In this document: positions 1 through 4,434 of the stretch, piece by piece
How the letters are laid out: the number at the start of each line of letters is the position of its first letter
Numbering within the stretch: the stretch's first letter is position 1
Source: Bacillota bacterium
GTDB lineage: Bacteria > Bacillota > Clostridia > Oscillospirales > Acutalibacteraceae
Assembly: GCA_023420245.1 (NCBI GenBank)
Contig: JAEZWL010000038.1
Location: forward strand, 1-5,746
Direction: 5' to 3'
DNA: 5,746 nucleotides
The notes under the pieces: generated by a model
Databases searched by the model: none
Told to the model about the DNA's origin: nothing
Seen by the model: only the letters and a program-made list of their open reading frames with translations
Position numbers and translations under genes: made by a program

Positions 1-1244
1 GCGTTATTGAAGGTCACCTTGCAGGAATTATCCGTTGTATTCGGGGAGATGGAAAAGGATTTTGTATCCCCGTGCAGCTCCCAAACCATCTTGGTTCCGG
101 TGGCAAACTCGGTGAATTTCGGCGTTACCGTGGTTCTAATCAGCGCCGGGGTCTTGTCGCTCAGGGTAACGTCATGGGTGCTTAACGTGATTCCCTCGCT
201 TAAAACAGACCGGAATTTAAAAATATCGTATCCGCTTGAATAATTTTTTTCTAAATTATAATCATAAATACAGACGTCGTTTTCGCTGATATTCGCCGTT
301 TGATCCGCGCGGAATGCTTCCTGCCCGGCACGGACAATATTATTAAAAAGAAGCAGGGGGGCTCCGGTGGCTTCACTGTGGATCAGCAAGCTGCCGGAAT
401 TCACGGTGAGTGCGCCGGGACCGATCAGTTCATCCAGCTCGACCGGATACGTTGAGATGAATTCACCCTTTTGCAAAACAGACAGCGTTCCGGCAACCAG
501 CTTTGTTGACGCGGTTGCCACGCTGCTGCCATCTACCGTAATTTTGTCCATATCCGTTATTTTCGGCAGCCTTCCCGTAAAGGATTTTAGCTCCAGCACC
601 GCCGAACCGCTGCCCTTGATTTCGTCGGCTCTTAAATTATTGCCGTTGAGCGTAACGGAGGTCTTCGCCGTGACCGTATTCGCAATGGATATGCCTGCGG
701 ATGAGTTGGAGACTATTTTTTCGGCGGTAACCGCGCCGCCGATGGAAATTTTTCCGCTAAAGGTAATTTGCCTGTCGCATTCCACCGCGCGTTTTATCGT
801 ACCGCCGTTAATTGTCAGGTCTGCGCCCGAAAAGATGGAACCGATGGTTCCGTTCGTGACGGTTGTTTTGCCCGAGCAGTCGATGTCGTCGATGACACCG
901 GTTGTTATGGACAGGGTGGAATTGTCTCCGTTGACGGTGAGGTCGCTCATTTTACCGTTTGTTACAACGACCTTGGAGCTGCTTCCATTCACCGTTACGT
1001 CCTTAACAGAGCCGCTTTTAATCGTAAGGTCGCCGTCCCAGGTGACGTTACCGTCCGTAACCTCTGTGAATTTGGATTCATTCCAGGCGCCGCCCCAATC
1101 CGAGGTCAGCCCGAGATAGGTTTTCGCGCCGTGCTTATCAATTGTTCCGGCCTGATTGCCGGTTGCAGCTGCGGCACAGTTCACGGCGGGCGCCGCGGCA
1201 ACCAGGATGGATACGGACAAAAGCATCGAGAGAATTTTTTTCAA
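1..1244 (-). CDS. Secreted beta-solenoid repeat protein with Ig-like segment, C-terminus cut by window edge
   Basis: The frame is open from a TTG at 1244-1242 through all 414 codons to the left edge, so the C-terminus is missing. The TTG start is chosen because an ideal AGGAGG (complement of 1253-1258) lies 8 nt upstream and the N-terminus becomes a classical signal peptide: MKK, a hydrophobic stretch at about residues 4-20, then an Ala-rich cleavage region at about 22-28. Residues about 70-215 are built from degenerate 16-19 residue units of the type LTI-x-x-G-x-I-x-D-I/L-x-V-x-G (for example DLTIKSGSVKDVTVNG at 72-87), as expected of a right-handed beta-helix. Residues about 350-414 (GITLSTHDVTLSD, then TTVTPKF and KMVWEL) resemble a bacterial Ig-like Big_2 domain. 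I do not recognise a named family. A surface or secreted adhesin-like role is an inference. It is transcribed divergently from the pilus operon, so a link to pili is only positional. Confidence 0.85.
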   Translation of the reverse strand, partial: MKKILSMLLSVSILVAAAPAVNCAAAATGNQAGTIDKHGAKTYLGLTSDWGGAWNESKFTEVTDGNVTWDGDLTIKSGSVKDVTVNGSSSKVVVTNGKMSDLTVNGDNSTLSITTGVIDDIDCSGKTTVTNGTIGSIFSGADLTINGGTIKRAVECDRQITFSGKISIGGAVTAEKIVSNSSAGISIANTVTAKTSVTLNGNNLRADEIKGSGSAVLELKSFTGRLPKITDMDKITVDGSSVATASTKLVAGTLSVLQKGEFISTYPVELDELIGPGALTVNSGSLLIHSEATGAPLLLFNNIVRAGQEAFRADQTANISENDVCIYDYNLEKNYSSGYDIFKFRSVLSEGITLSTHDVTLSDKTPALIRTTVTPKFTEFATGTKMVWELHGDTKSFSISPNTTDNSCKVTFNN

Positions 1245-1312
1245 TGGTATATCCTCCTCTGTCGAAATATATTTTGTAATATCTATTGTAATTTTATTGG
1301 TTTTCTTCCCTT

Positions 1313-1341
1313 ATTTTACATGAATTGCTAAATAATAGCAA
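1313..1341 (-). promoter_or_regulatory. Candidate sigma-A promoter for the secreted repeat protein
   Basis: Read on the minus strand, TTGCTA (complement of 1336-1341; 4 of 6 matches to TTGACA) and TAAAAT (complement of 1313-1318; 5 of 6 matches to TATAAT) are separated by exactly 17 bp. Transcription would begin near 1306, leaving a leader of about 60 nt before the TTG start at 1244. The -35 hexamer is one arm of the inverted repeat at 1325-1341. AT-rich sequence gives chance matches, so this is a prediction only. Confidence 0.4.
1325..1341. repeat. Inverted repeat overlapping the leftward -35 box, possible operator
   Basis: TTGCTA (1325-1330) and TAGCAA (1336-1341) are perfect 6-bp inverted arms around a 5-bp AATAA centre. 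The right arm coincides with the -35 hexamer of the predicted leftward promoter, a position where a dimeric repressor could act. It is not followed by a T-run on either strand, so it does not look like a terminator. Short arms in AT-rich DNA can arise by chance. Confidence 0.3.
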
Positions 1342-1366
1342 GGCTAAAGATCAGGAAAGAGAAGCA

Positions 1367-1403
1367 GAATTCAACGTATTTTTCGTTTTGTTTTGAATTC
1401 AAA
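1367..1403. repeat. Repeated GAATTCAA sites including a 12-bp perfect palindrome
   Basis: GAATTCAA occurs at 1367-1374 and again at 1395-1402, 28 bp apart. The second copy lies inside the perfect palindrome TTTGAATTCAAA at 1392-1403, so the pair can also be read as an inverted repeat (1367-1374 against 1393-1400). The sites lie upstream of the predicted rightward -35 box at 1436, where an activator or repressor of the pilus operon could bind. No known regulator motif is recognised. Confidence 0.3.
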
Positions 1404-1435
1404 TTATGAAATTTACGCTCTGCGCAGATTATATA

Positions 1436-1464
1436 TTGCTGTACACAATTTAGTTTGTTATAAT
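1436..1464 (+). promoter_or_regulatory. Candidate extended -10 sigma-A promoter of the pilus operon
   Basis: A consensus TATAAT at 1459-1464 is preceded by TG at 1456-1457, making an extended -10 element (TGnTATAAT). The weak -35 hexamer TTGCTG at 1436-1441 is 17 bp upstream. Transcription would begin near 1471, only a few bases before the Shine-Dalgarno sequence at 1476-1483. It is the only good promoter in the gap, and the genes downstream overlap or nearly touch, so it probably drives the whole pilus operon. Confidence 0.6.
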
Positions 1465-1475
1465 CTTTATTAACT

Positions 1476-1483
1476 AAGAAGGA
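1476..1483 (+). promoter_or_regulatory. Ribosome binding site that points to the leader ORF rather than to pilMN
   Basis: AAGAAGGA is a good Shine-Dalgarno sequence lying 7 nt before the ATG at 1491. It is 35 nt before the TTG start of the pilMN gene, too far to serve that start directly. No comparable purine-rich site lies immediately upstream of 1519. Confidence 0.6.
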
Positions 1484-1490
1484 TAAATTA

Positions 1491-1517
1491 ATGCAGAAAA
1501 AGTGTGGTGTAAGCTGA
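1491..1517 (+). CDS. Possible 8-residue leader peptide before pilMN
   Basis: ATG at 1491 follows a well-placed Shine-Dalgarno site and reads MQKKCGVS, then stops with TGA at 1515-1517. Only one base separates the stop from the TTG start of the next gene, so ribosomes ending here could reinitiate at 1519 (translational coupling). The peptide has no run of codons for one amino acid and no attenuator hairpin follows, so classical attenuation is not indicated. The alternative is a one-base sequence error or a recent frameshift that separated a genuine pilMN start from its gene. What is seen is the ORF and its site; translation is inferred. Confidence 0.35.
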   Translation: MQKKCGVS

Positions 1518-1518
1518 A

Positions 1519-3123
1519 TTGAAAATTTTATTGCTGCAAGTGACCCGCAACGCATTGTATCTTACACCGGTGAAAAGCGGTCGAAGACCAACCTTTGGCA
1601 ATCCCCGTAATTTTAAACTGCCCGAAGTCCTAAAAACAGACGGGGCTTTCAATCATACGGCTCAGTTTGCAAAATTTGTCAGGGAATGCGTGTATTTGGC
1701 GAAATTCCGAACCAAAAATATTATGATATGTCTGGAAGACGCCAATATGATCAGCAAGGAGTACCCGCATTTGCCGCTCAAAGGCCGAAACCTGAATCAA
1801 TTTGCCAGACTTGAGGCGGAATCGGTTATTTCCGATAATATCAGCGACTATTCGATTCAGAATTATGAATACGGTCTGATTAACCCCGCAACCGGAAAGC
1901 TGACCAGCTCCCTGTTTGCCGTAAAAAGCAGTCTGATCCATTCTATTTCGAGAAGCTTTTCCAAATACGGTCTTCACGTATTGAAGATTACACCGCCTGT
2001 AATCGGGTTGCTTCACAGTGCGCGAAGCTTTATCAGCTCTACGGAAAAAACGGTCGCGGTTCTGGATTTCAGCCTTTCAAAGACGAACCTTCTGGTTTTG
2101 CGTAACGGCTACCCAATTTTTCAGAGAAGCTTCGAGGCAATCTACGACGACGTTCTTGAAATTCTGATGAAAAGCAGGTCGCTTTCCTATGAAGACGCCG
2201 CTGCTTGGATTGCCCGCAACGGACTGACCGGCTCCGGGGAGGGAGAAGGGGAAGAAGCCGAGCAAATCGAGGCTTTGGTCGACGCGAGCGCAAGCGAGGT
2301 CATTCGAAATATCCGAATGGTTATTTCCAGAGAACGCCTGGAGCTGAATAAGATCGTTTTCTGCGGTGCCCTGTCTGTGCTCCCGAATTTTACTGCCTTC
2401 TGGAATCAGCTTGGGCTGGATATCCCGCTCGAAACCGTAGAAACCGACGTTGCCACGTCCGGTCTTCCGATGGTTGACGAAAGCGCCAAAGCTGCAGGTT
2501 ACTCCGCGGGGGCGTTTTTCGCGGCCGCCGGGCTGCTGAACCACTTGAAATTCACTTCCATTGACTTTTTAAAGGAAATCCGCGCGGTGGAATTCTCCAC
2601 AAAGGTAAATATTACGGTGATTGCTGTTGTTTCCCTCACGGCAATGTTTGTTATGACGCTGGAACCGCTTCTCTATTTTCAAAGGGTGGCTCAAAACGCG
2701 AAGAGCTCCAAAGATATAAAAAAATATACGGATATCCAAAAGCTGCTAGCCACGCAAAAAAGCCTGACGGACCGGCTTTCCGCGTTCAGTACGGAGAAGA
2801 ACCAGCTCCCCTACGGAAAAAGCAAAGCCTATCCGGCGGCGGAACAGCTTTTTAATCAGATTGCCTCCAAAGCACTCTCGCTCGAAGCCTTCGATATCGA
2901 CAACACCTCCGGAACCATTTCCGTTTCTTTTAAAGTACAGTCCTATAACAGCTTTCTGGAGATTAAGAGAGCGATTCAATCCAACGCTTACTTTACAATT
3001 GCCGTTCCGTTCAAGGTTACGCTTAATAATGACAACACCTACAGCTGCGAGACTGCCCTTGGCTGGAAGGACTACGTTAAGTTTATCGACAGCAAAAGCA
3101 GCAAGGACGGAGGGAAAGAATGA
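1519..3123 (+). CDS. pilM: Fused PilM-PilN (GspL-like) type IV pilus alignment-complex protein
   Basis: This 534-residue protein joins a cytoplasmic PilM-type actin-like domain (about 1-340) to a PilN-type bitopic domain (about 345-534), linking the cytoplasmic and extracytoplasmic parts of the pilus machine. PilM features are the EAE segment (99-101), the degenerate phosphate-2 strand VLDFSLSKTNLLVL (181-194), the adenosine-like CGALSVLPNF (282-291) and the GAFFAAAGLL end (331-340). The PilN part starts with IDFL (348-351), resembling the PilN INLLP peptide that binds PilM, then one membrane helix (about 362-387), a coiled-coil-prone stretch (about 388-425) and a ferredoxin-like alpha/beta region (about 435-512). 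PilM is usually near 350 residues and PilN near 190, so the length fits a fusion. The TTG start is forced, because an in-frame TAA lies at 1510-1512, and it gives the PilM-like MKILLL. The start has no good site of its own and may depend on the leader ORF. It overlaps the next gene by 4 bp. Confidence 0.85.
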   Translation: MKILLLQVTRNALYLTPVKSGRRPTFGNPRNFKLPEVLKTDGAFNHTAQFAKFVRECVYLAKFRTKNIMICLEDANMISKEYPHLPLKGRNLNQFARLEAESVISDNISDYSIQNYEYGLINPATGKLTSSLFAVKSSLIHSISRSFSKYGLHVLKITPPVIGLLHSARSFISSTEKTVAVLDFSLSKTNLLVLRNGYPIFQRSFEAIYDDVLEILMKSRSLSYEDAAAWIARNGLTGSGEGEGEEAEQIEALVDASASEVIRNIRMVISRERLELNKIVFCGALSVLPNFTAFWNQLGLDIPLETVETDVATSGLPMVDESAKAAGYSAGAFFAAAGLLNHLKFTSIDFLKEIRAVEFSTKVNITVIAVVSLTAMFVMTLEPLLYFQRVAQNAKSSKDIKKYTDIQKLLATQKSLTDRLSAFSTEKNQLPYGKSKAYPAAEQLFNQIASKALSLEAFDIDNTSGTISVSFKVQSYNSFLEIKRAIQSNAYFTIAVPFKVTLNNDNTYSCETALGWKDYVKFIDSKSSKDGGKE

Positions 3124-3683
3124 ATAAGAAAAAAAGCCCCGTCATCCTCATTTATTTGTTCTGCTTTCTCCTTACCGTACTGGTCTATATTAATTTTATC
3201 TATCTGCCGCTGAACAACCAGATCGCGCAATTAGATCAGAAGCACACGGACACAGTAAATCAAATTTTGTATTACGAGGAACAAAAGAGCAAGAGAGCGG
3301 ATATTGAAAAAAACATTGCAGAGCTGCAATCTAAAATCGAGCAGGAAAGTACGAATGCCACGGTGACCGCGAGAACCGGCGCGGAGGATATCGACAGTGC
3401 GTGCAAAGCGGTCGGAATCGTCCCCAAAAGCGTCGATATGAGCGAGGAAACGGTGGATACCAGTAAAAAAACAGCGGACGGACGACTGCTGAGTAGCGTA
3501 TCGGTTGACTTGACCGTAGCCTGCAATAACGAACAGCTGAAAAACCTTCTGGATTACTTTGAAAACAAGTCAAAGGGCGCCTACTATGTTAACCACGTTT
3601 CCTATAAAAACGGAACGACCGGTTCGGAAATCGCCATAAACCTGACCCTTTCCTACTTCAGCGCGCAGGAGGCTAAGAAATGA
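3120..3683 (+). CDS. pilO: PilO/GspM-like type IV pilus alignment protein
   Basis: This 187-residue protein has a short basic cytoplasmic tail (MNKKK), one membrane helix (about 8-28), a Gln/Glu/Lys-rich coiled coil (about 31-76) and a C-terminal alpha/beta domain (about 85-180) with strands near LLSSVSVDLTVAC (123-135) and SEIAINLTLSYF (169-180). This is the PilO/GspM layout. In known systems PilO pairs with PilN through the coiled coil and ferredoxin-like domains to form the inner-membrane alignment complex, so its partner here should be the C-terminal half of the preceding fusion protein. Sequence similarity in this family is low, so the call rests on topology, length and position. The ATG overlaps the pilMN stop (ATGA), and GGAGGG at 3109-3114 lies 5 nt upstream. 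It overlaps pilD by 4 bp in the same way. No PilP gene follows, as expected for a monoderm. Confidence 0.8.
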   Translation: MNKKKSPVILIYLFCFLLTVLVYINFIYLPLNNQIAQLDQKHTDTVNQILYYEEQKSKRADIEKNIAELQSKIEQESTNATVTARTGAEDIDSACKAVGIVPKSVDMSEETVDTSKKTADGRLLSSVSVDLTVACNNEQLKNLLDYFENKSKGAYYVNHVSYKNGTTGSEIAINLTLSYFSAQEAKK

Positions 3684-4420
3684 ACGGCGCAGTCGCGGCG
3701 GCATGCGCGGCGTGCGGAGCGGCGGCTTCCTATCTCTGCCGCTTACTGTTTAATCGGGCGCCCGCGCTGTGGTTTTGTGACTACAACGAGGAACCCGCAC
3801 CGGAGCTGTTTGGAAAGCGGCTGTTCCTGCGGCCGCACGGAATCCTTATCACCGCTGTTCTGACGACTTTGTTTCTGGCCTTGTACACACAGTTTTTTGA
3901 CAAGCCGATTTTTCTCGCCGCCGGCTGTATGATCGGTATGCTTTTGCTGCTGATTTCCGCCGCCGACGTCAAATACCGGATTATCCCGGATCAGTTTCTG
4001 CTTGCGTTTCTTTTTGTTTCGCTTGTGCTCAGCGGGTTTGACCTGCTGAGCGGACAAAGGGTTCTTCATTCCGGGTGGAGCTCCCCGATTGGGGGAGCGG
4101 CTTTGGGTGCCGCGCTGATGCTTCTGCCCGCGTTCGCCGGAAGGCTGATTCTGCAAAGGGAAGCGCTCGGGTTCGGGGATGTGAAGCTCTTCGCCGCAAT
4201 CGGTCTGCTGTCCGGATTCCCCGGAGTGATACCGGTTTTTTTTCTTGCAATCTTTCTTGCGCTTTTTTATATCGTCTTTCTCTTTTTTCGCGGAAAAATG
4301 AAGGCTGACGCATATCTCCCCCTCGGGCCCTTCCTTTGCCTTGCGCAGGCGGGATTTCTCGCGTTTCATCTCCAAATCAACCTGTTTGTACTCTGGTACC
4401 TTTCCCTGTTGGGTATGTAA
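3680..4420 (+). CDS. pilD: Prepilin peptidase without the zinc-cysteine N-terminal domain
   Basis: This 246-residue multi-pass membrane aspartic protease (GXGD family, A24) should cleave the leader peptides of type IV prepilins at the cytoplasmic face of the membrane. Both catalytic aspartates are visible: D96 in SAADVKYRIIPD (93-104) and D167 in GFGDVKL (164-170). The conserved LPLGPFL motif is at 213-219. About six to eight hydrophobic segments cover residues 1-25, 52-95, 104-122, 135-155 and 170-241. Classical PilD carries an N-terminal domain with paired CxxC motifs, linked to N-methylation of the mature pilin. Here residues 28-50 (with WFCDYNEEP at 31-39) form only a short loop. The sole CxxC (C9-C12) lies inside the first hydrophobic segment and is unlikely to bind zinc. 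Methylation capacity is therefore doubtful. AGGAGG at 3667-3672 sits 7 nt before the ATG, which overlaps the pilO stop. Confidence 0.93.
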   Translation: MNGAVAAACAACGAAASYLCRLLFNRAPALWFCDYNEEPAPELFGKRLFLRPHGILITAVLTTLFLALYTQFFDKPIFLAAGCMIGMLLLLISAADVKYRIIPDQFLLAFLFVSLVLSGFDLLSGQRVLHSGWSSPIGGAALGAALMLLPAFAGRLILQREALGFGDVKLFAAIGLLSGFPGVIPVFFLAIFLALFYIVFLFFRGKMKADAYLPLGPFLCLAQAGFLAFHLQINLFVLWYLSLLGM

Positions 4421-4434
4421 AAAAGGAGCGCGCC

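Noticed and set aside
1172..1178. Possible lipobox cysteine (AVNC) in the secreted protein
   Set aside because: Asparagine precedes the cysteine, where a lipobox needs Gly, Ala or Ser; cleavage by signal peptidase I in the following Ala-rich stretch is more likely.
367..1331. Long open frames on the + strand (367-1119 and 768-1331)
   Set aside because: They lie antisense to the minus-strand secreted protein, which has a signal peptide, an ideal Shine-Dalgarno site and repeat structure; the + strand frames have no ribosome binding site and no recognisable domain.
1325..1341. Hairpin as a rho-independent terminator
   Set aside because: The stem has only 6 bp, is AT-rich and is not followed by a T-run on either strand; an operator or chance palindrome is more plausible.
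1328..1555. 75-codon open frame on the - strand across the intergenic region
   Set aside because: It overlaps the predicted promoter and the start of pilMN, is rich in residues expected from AT-rich noncoding DNA, and has no convincing ribosome binding site.
3743..4375. 210-codon open frame on the - strand
   Set aside because: It is antisense to pilD, which has both catalytic aspartate motifs; the minus product is a low-complexity Lys/Arg/Gln-rich string typical of the reverse of hydrophobic codons.
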